A DNA stretch of 40,959 bases from Elusimicrobiales bacterium (GCA_023701245.1 JAMPXK010000002.1:1-40959); one strand, 5' to 3'. Positions 1-8,352 are shown, numbered from the stretch's first letter. Notes: a model not told the origin generated them from the letters alone. Numbers and translations are program-made.

Positions 1-245
1 CCGGCCCCGACGCCGCCCGCGTTACGGTTGAGGATACCGGCCCCGGCATAGCCGCGGGCCACCTGCCGCACATCTTCGAACGCTTCTACCGCGCCGACAA
101 AGCTCGTTCGCGCGAACTGGGGGGGACCGGCCTTGGCCTCTCCATAGTCAAGCACCTGGTGGAGCTGCACGGCGGCGCCGTGGGCGTGGACAGCGCCGAA
201 GGCCGCGGTTCTTCCTTCTGGTTCACTATTCCCTCAGAGAGGTAA
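1..245 (+). CDS. PhoR-like sensor histidine kinase, C-terminal end (partial)
   Basis: This is the last 80 or so codons of a two-component sensor kinase; the reading frame enters at base 3 and stops with TAA at 243-245. The visible part is the ATP-binding HATPase_c domain: the G1 box reads VEDTGPGIA, the F box is IFERFYRAD, and the G2 box is GGTGLGLSIVKHL, followed by the usual SxxGxGSxFWFTIP ending. The kinase would autophosphorylate and pass phosphate to a response regulator. The sensor and dimerisation parts lie outside the window. Its identity as PhoR, the partner of PhoB, is inferred from the phosphate genes directly downstream and from the Pho-box-like repeats found in this region. A different kinase of the same subfamily cannot be excluded from this fragment. 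Confidence 0.85.
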   Translation, partial: GPDAARVTVEDTGPGIAAGHLPHIFERFYRADKARSRELGGTGLGLSIVKHLVELHGGAVGVDSAEGRGSSFWFTIPSER

Positions 246-250
246 ACAGT

Positions 251-1081
251 ATGAAAGATTTTCTCGTATCCTATATCTGTCATAAGCTCCGCGTCTCCGA
301 TCCGGCCAAAATAGAGATAGAAGCCAAGAAAAAACTCTCTCCGGAGTCCGCGGAGGAACTGCAGAAGTACCTTAACAAGAAAAGAGGCGTTAAACATATA
401 AAGACCGCTTCTTTTATGGACCAGTTCGTGGACACTCCCGACTTCGACATCTTCCACTCGGGGGCCAGCCTGCGTATACGTTACAAAGGCGACGGTTCCA
501 ACGTCTACGTGCAGTATAAGGGGCACGGCTTCTCGCATAAAGGCATTCTTTTCCGCTCCGAGTTCTCCTCAGGTAAGGTGAAAGGTCTGGTGCGCGAAGA
601 GAGCCACCACGACATCATCCACTTCGCCGGTACCGGGCTCAAGGACGTCCTGGACAAATACGTGCCTAAGGAAATGCGCTCCGTTATAACGGACCATCTG
701 GGGCCCACGGTGATAAAAAGGGTGACCACGGCGCCGGTGATCTGTTTCTACCGCAAGGACAAATACCTGGTGGACATGGGCAAGGTGGCGCTGGAACCAT
801 CGCTGGACCACATCAGCGCCTTCCATATAAACAGGGGTTCGTTCCACTCCCTCTCGAACTTCTGGGAATACGAGAACGAGATAAAGAGCGAGGAGAACGA
901 CCTGGCCGCCAAGGTCTCAAAGCTGGACACGATGATGGATTTCGACGCGGAACTCGCCGAGAAATTTTCGCTGCATGCCGAGCCCATGGATAAGTACCAC
1001 AGGGTGATGAGTTGTTTCATGAAGGCTCCCGCCTCCGCGGTCGCGCGTTTTTCCGAACCGCTTGCCGAACTGCCCATCTGA
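251..1081 (+). CDS. CYTH-superfamily protein (triphosphate/polyphosphate-related)
   Basis: The 276-residue product has no signal peptide and is probably cytoplasmic. Near the N terminus it carries the CYTH signature ExExK (E22, E24, K26 in IEIEAKKKL). A strand with alternating basic residues follows (SLRIRYKGDG), and an acidic-alternating strand (EYENEIKS) lies near residue 205, as expected for a triphosphate tunnel with basic and acidic walls. Known CYTH proteins include inorganic triphosphatase, thiamine triphosphatase, class IV adenylyl cyclase and the related VTC4 polyphosphate polymerase. The gene starts 5 bases after the kinase stop with a GAGAGG ribosome site, so it is probably co-transcribed with the kinase. 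It ends exactly where the ppk Pho box begins. A role in polyphosphate or triphosphate turnover is inferred from this position. The substrate cannot be told from sequence. Confidence 0.7.
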   Translation: MKDFLVSYICHKLRVSDPAKIEIEAKKKLSPESAEELQKYLNKKRGVKHIKTASFMDQFVDTPDFDIFHSGASLRIRYKGDGSNVYVQYKGHGFSHKGILFRSEFSSGKVKGLVREESHHDIIHFAGTGLKDVLDKYVPKEMRSVITDHLGPTVIKRVTTAPVICFYRKDKYLVDMGKVALEPSLDHISAFHINRGSFHSLSNFWEYENEIKSEENDLAAKVSKLDTMMDFDAELAEKFSLHAEPMDKYHRVMSCFMKAPASAVARFSEPLAELPI

Positions 1082-1136
1082 TTTTACGCGGATTTTACCG
1101 CGTCTTGACGCGCTTTTAAAGGCGCTGGCGTATACT
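1082..1136 (+). promoter_or_regulatory. Pho-box-like promoter of ppk
   Basis: Four hexamers sit at an exact 11-base period: TTTTAC (1082), TTTTAC (1093), CTTGAC (1104) and TTTAAA (1115). Ten bases later comes the -10 box TATACT (1131-1136). No separate -35 box is needed, as in PhoB-dependent promoters where tandem repeats replace it. The same layout recurs at four other places in this window. The predicted transcript start is near 1143, giving a leader of about 28 bases. Confidence 0.8.
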
Positions 1137-1170
1137 ATTCCCATAACGGCGCGTCGGCCGTGTAAACGCC

Positions 1171-3240
1171 ATGGCAGATATTTTTACGAAAGGGCTCCTG
1201 TTCAACAGGAACCTCAGCTGGCTGAGCTTCAATGAGCGGGTGCTCGGAGAAGCCGCCGACCCGTCCGTGCCGGTGCTGGAGCGCCTGCGCTTCGCCGCCA
1301 TAGTCAGTTCCAATCTAAATGAGTTCTTCATGGTGCGCGTGGCCGCGGCCGCCCGCCTGGCCCGCCGCTCTCCGGGCACGCGCTATCCGGACGGCCTTAG
1401 CGCGGCCCAGGCCGTGATACAGATCCGCGAAGAGGTGCTGCGCCAGAAGTCCAGGCAGGCGGCCGTGCTGGAGGATATCCTTAACGCGCTGCGCCGCAAC
1501 GGCGTTCTTATTCACCACCGTTTCGAGGGGATCTCGCCGCTGCTGGACGCGGAGATCCGCGGCAAGCTCGGCAAACTGAGCATCTCCAGGCGTAAGGCGT
1601 CGGAAACCCTGCCCGAGCTGAAAGGGGACAGGCTGCATGTCTTCGTGCGCTTCCCGGGCGAGTATGCCGTGATCACACTGGACAAGCGGGAGCAGCGTCT
1701 GCTGCGCCTCACCTCCCCGGACGGCACCGCGGCCTTCGCGCTGACGGAGCGCTGGATCTGCGCCAAGGTGCACGAATTGTTCCCCGACAAGGAAGTCATA
1801 GAGGCCTTCCCGTTCAAAGTGATCCGCGAACACGGCCTGCGCTATACTTTCGAGGACGAGGACTTACTCGAGGATTACATTGAACAGGAAGCCGGGCGCC
1901 GCTCGCGGGCGCGGGTGATACGCCTGGAAGTGGACGCGCCCTATTACTCGGAGGGCGCCATGTTCCTGGCTTCGGCGCTGCGCCTGGACTCCGCCTCCCT
2001 CTACCGCTTCGACATGCCTCTGGACCTGCGCTCGCTGTTCGCGGTGTACTCGTTGGAAGGGTTCGGCCGGCTTAAATATCCGCCGGTGGCGCCCGCGGTC
2101 CCTGCGGTGTTCGCGGCAGGCGGCAGCGTTATGAAGGTGATGCTGCGCCACGATGTGATGCTGCACCATCCTTACGATTCTTTCGACATCGTAGTTAATT
2201 TCCTAAGGGAAGCCGCGCGGGACCCTGGGGTGACCGAGGTTTTTCACGTGGTGTACCGCGCCGGGCAGGTGTCGCCCGTGATGGACGCGCTGAAAGAAGC
2301 CGCCGCCAGGGGCAAGCGCGTAACCGTATACGTGGAACTAAAGGCCCGTTTCGACGAGGTCAATAACTTGCGCTGGATGCGCGAGCTGCGCGCCGCGAAG
2401 GTCCGGGTTATCCCGCCTTTCAGCGGTTATAAGGTGCACAGCAAGGTGACGCAGGCGGTAAAGGGGACGGGGAAGGACAGGGTTTTTTATTCCCACCTGG
2501 GCACCGGCAATTATCACTCGGGCACGGCCAAACAGTATACGGACCTGGGTTTGCTTACCTGCGACCAGGCCATCGGGTTGGAGGTCAACGCTTATTTTAC
2601 GGCGCTTTCCCTGCGCCAGCGCCCGCCGCGGCCCCGGCTGCTGATGGCCGCCCCGGTAAATCTGCATTCCCGTTTCCTGCGGCTGATACGCGTCGAGACC
2701 GAACTGCACAGGCAGGACGGCGACGGGCTCATCCGGGCCAAGATGAATTCACTGGTGGACCCGGGCATTATCCGGGCGCTTTACGCGGCGTCCCGGGCCG
2801 GTGTGAAGGTGGAACTGCTGGTGCGGGGCATCTGCTGCCTCAAGCCGGGAATAAAAGGCCTCAGCGAGAACATCAGCGTCATCAGCATCGTGGACCGCTT
2901 TCTGGAACATTCCCGCATCTACTATTTCCGCGCCGGCGGCGAGGAAAAACTTTATCTCTCCAGCGCCGATTGGATGCCGCGCAATTTTCACGACCGCTTC
3001 GAGCTGGCCTTCCCGGTGCTGGACCCGGCGCTTAAACGCTATATCAGCGAGACCATTCTGGAAAAAGGCCTGGCCGACAACGTAAAGGCCCGCCGCCTCA
3101 TGCCCGACGGCAAGTACGAGCGGGTGCCGCATGAGCCCTGGGAAAAACGGGTTCGCTCCCAGTCGTGTTTCGTGGCGCTGGCCCAGCGCTCCTATAAAGG
3201 CACGGCGCTCGAGCACCGCCTCAAGCGGGCCAGGGGCTGA
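1171..3240 (+). CDS. ppk: Polyphosphate kinase 1
   Basis: The 689-residue cytoplasmic enzyme reversibly transfers the ATP gamma-phosphate onto polyphosphate. The N domain opens with the typical NRNLSWLSFNERVL, followed by NLNEFFMVRVA. The two catalytic histidines are in place: H423 in KVHSK, the autophosphorylated residue (H435 in E. coli), and H580 in FLEHSRI (H592 in E. coli). The signature HLGTGNYHSGTAKQYTD lies between them. Length matches the family, with a short basic C-terminal tail. The gene has its own promoter with four 11-base Pho repeats, so it should be induced by phosphate limitation. No clear ribosome site precedes the ATG. Position next to a CYTH protein and alkaline phosphatase supports a polyphosphate-storage role. 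Confidence 0.97.
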   Translation: MADIFTKGLLFNRNLSWLSFNERVLGEAADPSVPVLERLRFAAIVSSNLNEFFMVRVAAAARLARRSPGTRYPDGLSAAQAVIQIREEVLRQKSRQAAVLEDILNALRRNGVLIHHRFEGISPLLDAEIRGKLGKLSISRRKASETLPELKGDRLHVFVRFPGEYAVITLDKREQRLLRLTSPDGTAAFALTERWICAKVHELFPDKEVIEAFPFKVIREHGLRYTFEDEDLLEDYIEQEAGRRSRARVIRLEVDAPYYSEGAMFLASALRLDSASLYRFDMPLDLRSLFAVYSLEGFGRLKYPPVAPAVPAVFAAGGSVMKVMLRHDVMLHHPYDSFDIVVNFLREAARDPGVTEVFHVVYRAGQVSPVMDALKEAAARGKRVTVYVELKARFDEVNNLRWMRELRAAKVRVIPPFSGYKVHSKVTQAVKGTGKDRVFYSHLGTGNYHSGTAKQYTDLGLLTCDQAIGLEVNAYFTALSLRQRPPRPRLLMAAPVNLHSRFLRLIRVETELHRQDGDGLIRAKMNSLVDPGIIRALYAASRAGVKVELLVRGICCLKPGIKGLSENISVISIVDRFLEHSRIYYFRAGGEEKLYLSSADWMPRNFHDRFELAFPVLDPALKRYISETILEKGLADNVKARRLMPDGKYERVPHEPWEKRVRSQSCFVALAQRSYKGTALEHRLKRARG

Positions 3241-3333
3241 ATTTAAGGCCGCGCCGTGACTTACGGAGCCGGGGCCTGCTGTCCGGGGCTCTTGTGGAAT
3301 GTCGCTTAGCGGCCTGTAGTTCGCCCTGATTCG

Positions 3334-3362
3334 TTTTTGTCCCGGGCAGTTTTTCGTAAGAT
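3334..3362 (+). promoter_or_regulatory. Possible promoter of alkaline phosphatase gene
   Basis: TTTTTG (3334-3339) and TAAGAT (3357-3362) are separated by 17 bases, and the ATG follows 6 bases after the -10. This would give a leaderless transcript, as at several other genes in the window. The four-repeat Pho box seen elsewhere in this island is not recognisable here, so control of this gene by phosphate is unproven from sequence. Confidence 0.35.
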
Positions 3363-3368
3363 ATTATC

Positions 3369-4910
3369 ATGACAAAACAGTTGCTAGTTTTTTGTTTTCT
3401 CTCGCTTGTCCCCGCCGCTTATGGCGAGTCCCCCAGGAACGTGGTGTTGCTCATCGGCGACGGCATGGGGCCACAGGCGGTGGGCCTGTTGCTCGAATAC
3501 GCGCGCTACGCCCCGGATTCCGAGTACCGCGGCGCGCCGACCGCGTTCGAAACGGCTTTCGCCTCCGGCAAGGTTTCCTTGCTGCTACCCAAAACCGCGG
3601 GCGGGCTTCTTGGCGATTCTGCCGCGCTGGCTACAGAACTCGCTAGCGGGGTGGAGGCCCGTCCTGCCACGCTGGGGGTGGACAAGAACGGCTATCCGGC
3701 AGAGAACGTAACCGAGCGCGCCCATAAGAAGGGTAAGTCGGTGGGGCTGGTCTCCGATACCCGCATCACGCACGCCACTCCTGCGGGCTTCGCGGTGCAT
3801 GTCCGTCACCGCGACCTGGAGCAGGAGGTCGCCGCTAAACTGCTGGTGGCGGCGCCTGAAGTCATGCTCTCCGGCGGCCTGGATAACTTCATCTCTACGG
3901 CCGGGGCGGCGGGTATTCCGGCCTACCTTAAAGCCAGGGGGAAGCGCAAAGACGGCCGCGATCTGCTGGCCGAGGCCAAGGCGGCCGGCTACGAACTGGC
4001 CTTCGACAGGCAGAGCCTGGCGGCTGCGGGCGGGCCGCGCCTGCTCGGCCTTTTCAGCAATTCCATGATGCCGGACGGGATAACGGCCCTGGCCTCGGCT
4101 TCCGATCCTGCGCGCCGCATTCCGCTGCTGGAGGAATTGACCCTGAAGGCCCTGGATACGCTTTCCAGGGACAAGGACGGTTTCTTCCTTATGGTGGAAG
4201 CGGGGCAGATAGACACGGCGGCCCATCACAACGACGCCGGCCGCCTGCTGCATGAAATGCTGGTCTTCGACCGGACGCTGGGCACCATATTGCGCTGGCT
4301 GGAAGGGCGGGACGACACTCTGCTGCTGGTGACGGCCGACCACGAGACCGGGGGCTTCTCTTTTAATTACTCGCGGGCGGGCATAGATCCGCAACCCGTC
4401 TCCATGATGGGAGAGGTATTTAATGGGGAACCTTACCGGCAGGAGTACAACTTTGCGGCGCCGGAGAACTTGTCGCGGCTGCGCGCGCAGAAGAGTAGTT
4501 TCATCGACCTGCTGAAGGGGTTCGACGCTCTTCCCCAGGCGGAGCGAACGGCCGCCAGGCTGGCGGAGCTGGTCTCCGCCAACGGTCCCGCCGCGATAAC
4601 CGAAGCGGAGGCGGCCGAAGCGCTGGCCATGGAGCCGAACCCCTACCGCATTAAGGGGCATAAGCATCTCGACAGGGATGAAATGCCTAAGATCGGCTAT
4701 TTCAGGGAATTTTACTCCGGCGCAGAGGAGGCGGCCTGCGGCGCGCTCGCTCGCCAGGTCTCGCCGAAACTCAATATTTCCTGGGCCAGCGGCGCCCACA
4801 CCGCCACACCATTCTTTCTGATAGCGCTGGGACATGAAAGTTCCGCTCTATTCTCCGGCGGGGTCCTGGGCTCTGCCGAAGCCGGGGGAAAAATACTTTC
4901 CCTTTTCTAG
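3369..4910 (+). CDS. Secreted alkaline phosphatase (PhoA superfamily)
   Basis: The 513-residue protein begins with a Sec signal peptide ending near AAYG|ES and is expected in the periplasm, where it would release phosphate from organic monoesters. Family motifs are present in order: VLLIGDGMG with metal ligand D31, GDSAALAT with D83 and the nucleophile S84, THATPAGF, EAGQIDTAAHHNDA with metal ligands, TADHETGGF, and a C-terminal GAHTATP. This is the PF00245 fold, closer to the single-domain bacterial and animal type than to PhoX or PhoD. No Shine-Dalgarno site precedes the ATG, which sits 6 bases after a -10-like box. Placement in the Pho island supports phosphate scavenging. The symbol phoA is withheld because the subfamily is not certain. 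Confidence 0.93.
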   Translation: MTKQLLVFCFLSLVPAAYGESPRNVVLLIGDGMGPQAVGLLLEYARYAPDSEYRGAPTAFETAFASGKVSLLLPKTAGGLLGDSAALATELASGVEARPATLGVDKNGYPAENVTERAHKKGKSVGLVSDTRITHATPAGFAVHVRHRDLEQEVAAKLLVAAPEVMLSGGLDNFISTAGAAGIPAYLKARGKRKDGRDLLAEAKAAGYELAFDRQSLAAAGGPRLLGLFSNSMMPDGITALASASDPARRIPLLEELTLKALDTLSRDKDGFFLMVEAGQIDTAAHHNDAGRLLHEMLVFDRTLGTILRWLEGRDDTLLLVTADHETGGFSFNYSRAGIDPQPVSMMGEVFNGEPYRQEYNFAAPENLSRLRAQKSSFIDLLKGFDALPQAERTAARLAELVSANGPAAITEAEAAEALAMEPNPYRIKGHKHLDRDEMPKIGYFREFYSGAEEAACGALARQVSPKLNISWASGAHTATPFFLIALGHESSALFSGGVLGSAEAGGKILSLF

Positions 4911-4971
4911 GCGGCTTAGGAGTTGAAATTGATGGCCTATTGTCCGGCGATTGTGCCCGGCCCTCGCGACT

Positions 4972-5026
4972 CTTTACCCCGATTTTACCCGGACTTTAGC
5001 GCCGTTTTAAACGGCGGGGCTATCAT
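4972..5026 (+). promoter_or_regulatory. Pho-box-like promoter of the duplicated secreted protein gene
   Basis: Hexamers CTTTAC (4972), TTTTAC (4983), CTTTAG (4994) and TTTTAA (5005) lie at exact 11-base steps, followed after 10 bases by the -10 box TATCAT (5021-5026). The geometry is identical to the ppk, porin, pstC and DUF47 promoters. Confidence 0.8.
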
Positions 5027-5065
5027 ATGATCATAGAAGAATGTCGGAACTAATGGAGGAAAGAA

Positions 5066-5977
5066 ATGAAGATATTTTGCTTGCTGTTCTGCGCGGCGGC
5101 CGTATCCGCTCCGGTACCGGCCGCAGCCATGGAACTCGGGGATGTGTATGGGGCGCTCTTGCTCGAACGCCCTGGGGTAGAGGCGCCGTCCGTGCCGCGG
5201 CCTGCCGGCAACTCGTTAAATGGCAGATTCTGCTGGACAGCAAACCCTGACCAGGACGGCGCCGGTCTTGGCATGCCCGTAGCTTTCTGCGTCAATTCCG
5301 CCCGCATTGTAAAAAAGGGCGACGCGTATGAGGCAGAGATCACCGGCCAGCCTTACGGCACCAGGCAACGCAACGCCTGGAAGACAACCAAAGGCTGGAA
5401 AGTCTCTATCTTTCATAACAGTGAGAATAGCGGTGCCTGCGATGAGGCCAGACATGCGGCCGTGAACGTGGAATTTGCCGTGGACGAACTCGGTTACATG
5501 ACCGGAGTTCCGGCCGCCGAGGGCTATTATGAGGAAACTCCTGACACCTGCCATAGCCAGTACGAGCGTAAAGAGATAAAGTTCAGCCGTTCGGGACTTG
5601 GCGCCGCGCGCTATGCCTGGCGCCGCGGTCCCTCCCAGCTGGCGGACGTGCTCGGTATGCCCGCGGAGATCTCGTTCGAGGGAGTATCCCTGCATGAAAA
5701 ACGGCTCGTGATAGAGAAGGGTGCCCCTTTGACGGGCAGTTTTCCCGCGCAGTTCCGCCAGACTGCCGGCGGTCTGCTGGTCGAGGCGGTGCTGTTCTCC
5801 GCGGGCACAGGCGGTGCCTGCACCGAGGGTACCATGGCCGAGGTCAGCGTCGCCTTTCTTGCGGGTCCGGACGGGGCCATACTGGCCGCGCCGGAACTTT
5901 CGGCACGCACCGGGAAGACCTGGGATGTTTGCCATTCGCCATTCGAATACTCGGAGATAGCATTTGACCTGAAGTGA
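5066..5977 (+). CDS. Uncharacterised secreted protein with internal duplication, Pho-box controlled
   Basis: I do not recognise the family. The 303-residue product has a signal peptide (about residues 1-21, ending AAAM) and should be periplasmic or exported. It is built of two copies of a module of roughly 107 residues, 69-175 and 197-303. Each begins with GMP, has a GAC motif (C125, C252), then a second cysteine (C162, C289) in a xTCHSxYE/VCHSPFEY context, and ends EIKF/EIAFD. The cysteine spacing is 37 residues in both copies, suggesting one disulfide per module. The start is fixed by a GGAGG site at 5054-5058. A four-repeat Pho box drives it and a terminator at 6002-6030 ends it, so it is a single-gene Pho transcription unit. 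Binding of phosphate or a phosphorylated compound is only a guess. Confidence 0.85.
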   Translation: MKIFCLLFCAAAVSAPVPAAAMELGDVYGALLLERPGVEAPSVPRPAGNSLNGRFCWTANPDQDGAGLGMPVAFCVNSARIVKKGDAYEAEITGQPYGTRQRNAWKTTKGWKVSIFHNSENSGACDEARHAAVNVEFAVDELGYMTGVPAAEGYYEETPDTCHSQYERKEIKFSRSGLGAARYAWRRGPSQLADVLGMPAEISFEGVSLHEKRLVIEKGAPLTGSFPAQFRQTAGGLLVEAVLFSAGTGGACTEGTMAEVSVAFLAGPDGAILAAPELSARTGKTWDVCHSPFEYSEIAFDLK

Positions 5978-6001
5978 GTCCTGCGCTAAGCCATAGACCG
6001 A

Positions 6002-6030
6002 CGCCGCCGGCCGCCCGGCGGCGTTTCTTT
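6002..6030 (+). terminator. Rho-independent terminator
   Basis: A perfect 9-base stem (6002-6010 with 6015-6023) encloses the loop CCGC and is followed by TTTCTTTT. It closes the transcription unit of the duplicated secreted protein. Confidence 0.9.
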
Positions 6031-6165
6031 TCGCGTAAGGCCCTGAAGTCCCATAAAAGACTGGGTACAAAGACCGCGTCAGACTGGGCCGATGGTTCCT
6101 GTCGACCCGGTTTTTTTAATTATACAGTAACAGTAGTCGACCGACTCTTTAAGGGGACCTTGTCC

Positions 6166-7578
6166 ATGAATATTAAAAAATTGCTTCTGAACCTCCTGGC
6201 CGCGGCGTCGCTTGCGGCGTTCTCGGCCTCGTCCGCCCTGGCCGGCGCTTACGCGCAACTTGGCGATTACGTCGGAGTGGAGACCATTGCGGAAGTGCCG
6301 CAGGTTTCCGCGCAGGAAACTGACCGCGGTGACAGGTACCAGCCGTGGCTTTCTCTGGCCTCTTTCAAAGGTAGTACTTTCCTGCAGTTCCTTTCGGCCC
6401 CCAATGGGCTCAAGGCCGCTTTCGACCGCGACGCCAAGACCCCGTTCAACTTCGTGAACAAGGAGAAGTTCCTGGTTGGCGCCGCGCAGTTCGACCCGGC
6501 CGTCTATGCAAAACTGGCTAAGTCCATTAAGGGGGGAGAGCAAGGCATGGGCGAGCTGGCCGACGCCCTCAACGGAGCCCAGGCCACCTCCATTACCGCC
6601 TCCGGTCCCATTGCCGATAAACTTAAGACGCACAACCTGGCTTCGCCGTCCCGCATAGGCCTCACCGCGGTGATCTTCGCCCCTGTATTCGCGCTGCTCT
6701 CCGGCTCCGGAGTACCGGTGCTGCTGGATAATAACAATTATTTTCTTAATGTGGGCTACAAGTCCGGCGCCAATCCGGCCGAGTTGGAAAAGGACGTTAA
6801 ATCCGGCCGCAGCTACGGCGCCTCGCCCATGCACAAGCCGCTCGACGTCTCCGATAAGTACTATCTGCAGGAACTGCATCAGTACCTGACCTCCGCCCCT
6901 GACGCCGCGCCTTTCTACAAAACCATGATGGAACTCCTGGTTTCCTGCGACCCTTCCGGCCTGGCCGCGCTGCCGGCCCCGGCCCAGGGCGTGCTGACCG
7001 ACTTCACCGCCGTCTACGCCGCCGAACTGGACCGCTACGCTATGACCGGCTTCAAGAAGCATCCCTGGCAGAACGACCTGGCCGAGGCCACGCTGGTGTC
7101 CGCCTTCGCAGCCCCGTCGGAGCGCGTGGTTATAGATGGCAAGTTCGTCAAAGGCGATCCAACCAGTTTCTTCGGAGTGGGCACAAACGGCAGCGGCATC
7201 GGCATCCGCCGCAAGGACCGCCGCACGCTGCAGGCCTCCGTGTTGGAGTACGAGCGCCTCCATCACCCGGAACTGGTGGCCAAAGTGGAAGACCTCATAG
7301 GCCGCAAGGGAGGCGACGTTTTTCACAATGTGATGCTTTTTCTCAATTATCCCTCCAACCAGCCTAAGGTACAGGCCAGGGCCGTCGAACTGGTTCGGGC
7401 TATGACCGCGCTGATGGCGCAGGTGCACGCCGATTCCGTGCAGATCACCGAACATATAGTGCTCGGCGGCCTGCAGAACCAGCAGGAAGCGGATTCGGCC
7501 AACGAGACTTCCGGGCACGCGGACGAAGACGTTCAGGACAAGGACTATGGGCAGTTCCTGGCCCAGTATGCTTTCTGA
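6166..7578 (+). CDS. Uncharacterised secreted protein, coupled to NADAR lipoprotein
   Basis: I do not recognise this 470-residue protein. It starts with a clear Sec signal peptide (MNIKKLLLNLL, alanine-rich core, cleavage near ALA|GAYA), so it acts outside the cytoplasm. The rest is soluble-looking, with a tryptophan-containing early segment (RYQPWLSLASF), several small hydrophobic stretches, a double Cys-poor core and an acidic C-terminal tail. The start at 6166 is chosen because an AAGGGGA site lies 8 bases upstream and the signal peptide begins there; the frame is open further upstream but that stretch crosses the terminator at 6002-6030. A TATACA element at 6121 may be the -10 box. Its 3' end overlaps the start of the NADAR gene by 11 bases, which argues for translational coupling and a joint function. 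Confidence 0.8.
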   Translation: MNIKKLLLNLLAAASLAAFSASSALAGAYAQLGDYVGVETIAEVPQVSAQETDRGDRYQPWLSLASFKGSTFLQFLSAPNGLKAAFDRDAKTPFNFVNKEKFLVGAAQFDPAVYAKLAKSIKGGEQGMGELADALNGAQATSITASGPIADKLKTHNLASPSRIGLTAVIFAPVFALLSGSGVPVLLDNNNYFLNVGYKSGANPAELEKDVKSGRSYGASPMHKPLDVSDKYYLQELHQYLTSAPDAAPFYKTMMELLVSCDPSGLAALPAPAQGVLTDFTAVYAAELDRYAMTGFKKHPWQNDLAEATLVSAFAAPSERVVIDGKFVKGDPTSFFGVGTNGSGIGIRRKDRRTLQASVLEYERLHHPELVAKVEDLIGRKGGDVFHNVMLFLNYPSNQPKVQARAVELVRAMTALMAQVHADSVQITEHIVLGGLQNQQEADSANETSGHADEDVQDKDYGQFLAQYAF

Positions 7579-8248
7579 GCACCGTCCGCTGACCGAGCGG
7601 ATCTTTTTAGCGGCGCTGCTGCTCTGTGGCTGTGCCGGGGTCCGGGCGGCCTATCCCCGCGCCTGGTGGGAACCCCTTCCTCCAGAAAAGACCGCCTCCT
7701 GGGAAGTGCCGCCGCAGGCCGCCGGCCCCGGCGAAGTCATCCTCTCCAAGCGCAACGAACTCGGCCTTCTTTCCAATTTCTCCCACGCGCCTTTCGAACT
7801 GGACGGCGCCCGCTACGCCAGCCTCGAGGGCTTCTGGCAGATGATGCTTTATCCCGAAGGCCCCGAGGACCCCCGGGCGCTTTTTCCCGGCCTGGAGTGG
7901 AAATATACCCGCGAGCAGGTAGCCGGTATGACCGCCTTCGAGGCCAAGTCCGCCGGCGACATGGCCTGGGCCAATATGAAGAAGATGGGGATCAACTGGG
8001 TGACCTACCGCGGCGTACCTATGGATTACTATGTGGCTGAGAAAGGCCCACATTATGACCTCATAGTCCGCGCGACCAGGGCCAAGGTGGAGCAGAACCC
8101 GCAGGTAAAGCGCGTGCTGCTGGCCACCTCCGGGCTGAAGCTGCGCCCGGACCACCGCCAGCCCGCCGATGCCCCGCCGTCCTGGAAATATTTCGACATC
8201 TACATGGAACTCAGGGATACGGAACTGAAAGCTGCTCCCGCGCGCTGA
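7568..8248 (+). CDS. Exported NADAR-domain (YbiA-like) lipoprotein
   Basis: The 226-residue product matches the NADAR/YbiA fold: LSNFSHAPFELDG, then YASLEGFWQ (the S-x-E-x-x-x-Q element), a tryptophan segment INWVTYRG, the helix RATRAKVEQNP, then VLLATSGLKLRPD and a closing DIYMELRD. Known NADAR proteins are cytosolic N-glycosidases acting on early riboflavin intermediates or on ADP-ribosylated guanine bases. Here the N terminus (ERIFLAALLLCGCAG) is a hydrophobic signal with a plausible lipobox LCGC, so the enzyme seems exported, which is unusual. The start at 7568 overlaps the upstream stop; an in-frame ATG at 7547 would add 7 residues. It is followed at once by a terminator. Its exported substrate is unknown. 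Confidence 0.75.
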   Translation: MLSEHRPLTERIFLAALLLCGCAGVRAAYPRAWWEPLPPEKTASWEVPPQAAGPGEVILSKRNELGLLSNFSHAPFELDGARYASLEGFWQMMLYPEGPEDPRALFPGLEWKYTREQVAGMTAFEAKSAGDMAWANMKKMGINWVTYRGVPMDYYVAEKGPHYDLIVRATRAKVEQNPQVKRVLLATSGLKLRPDHRQPADAPPSWKYFDIYMELRDTELKAAPAR

Positions 8249-8271
8249 ATAAAAATCTTGTCCGTGGTATG

Positions 8272-8297
8272 CCGCCGGGTATTGCCCGGCGGTTTTT
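8272..8297 (+). terminator. Rho-independent terminator
   Basis: An 8-base stem (CCGCCGGG at 8272-8279 with its complement at 8285-8292), loop TATTG and a run of five T end the NADAR transcript. The terminator abuts the first Pho hexamer of the porin promoter at 8298. Confidence 0.88.
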
Positions 8298-8352
8298 CTT
8301 TACCGGAATTTTACCGGCCCCTTAAACCGTTTTGACTCGGCCTTTCTATACT
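8298..8352 (+). promoter_or_regulatory. Pho-box-like promoter of porin-pstS
   Basis: Hexamers CTTTAC (8298), TTTTAC (8309), CCTTAA (8320) and TTTGAC (8331) have an 11-base period, and the -10 box TATACT follows after 10 bases (8347-8352). The ATG at 8359 lies 6 bases past the -10, so the mRNA should be leaderless or nearly so. Confidence 0.85.

Noticed and set aside
3585-4835. 416-codon open frame on the minus strand
   Set aside because: It is antisense to the alkaline phosphatase, which has all family motifs.
5974-6165. Upstream extension of the 470-residue secreted protein
   Set aside because: It crosses a strong terminator at 6002-6030 and would bury the signal peptide.
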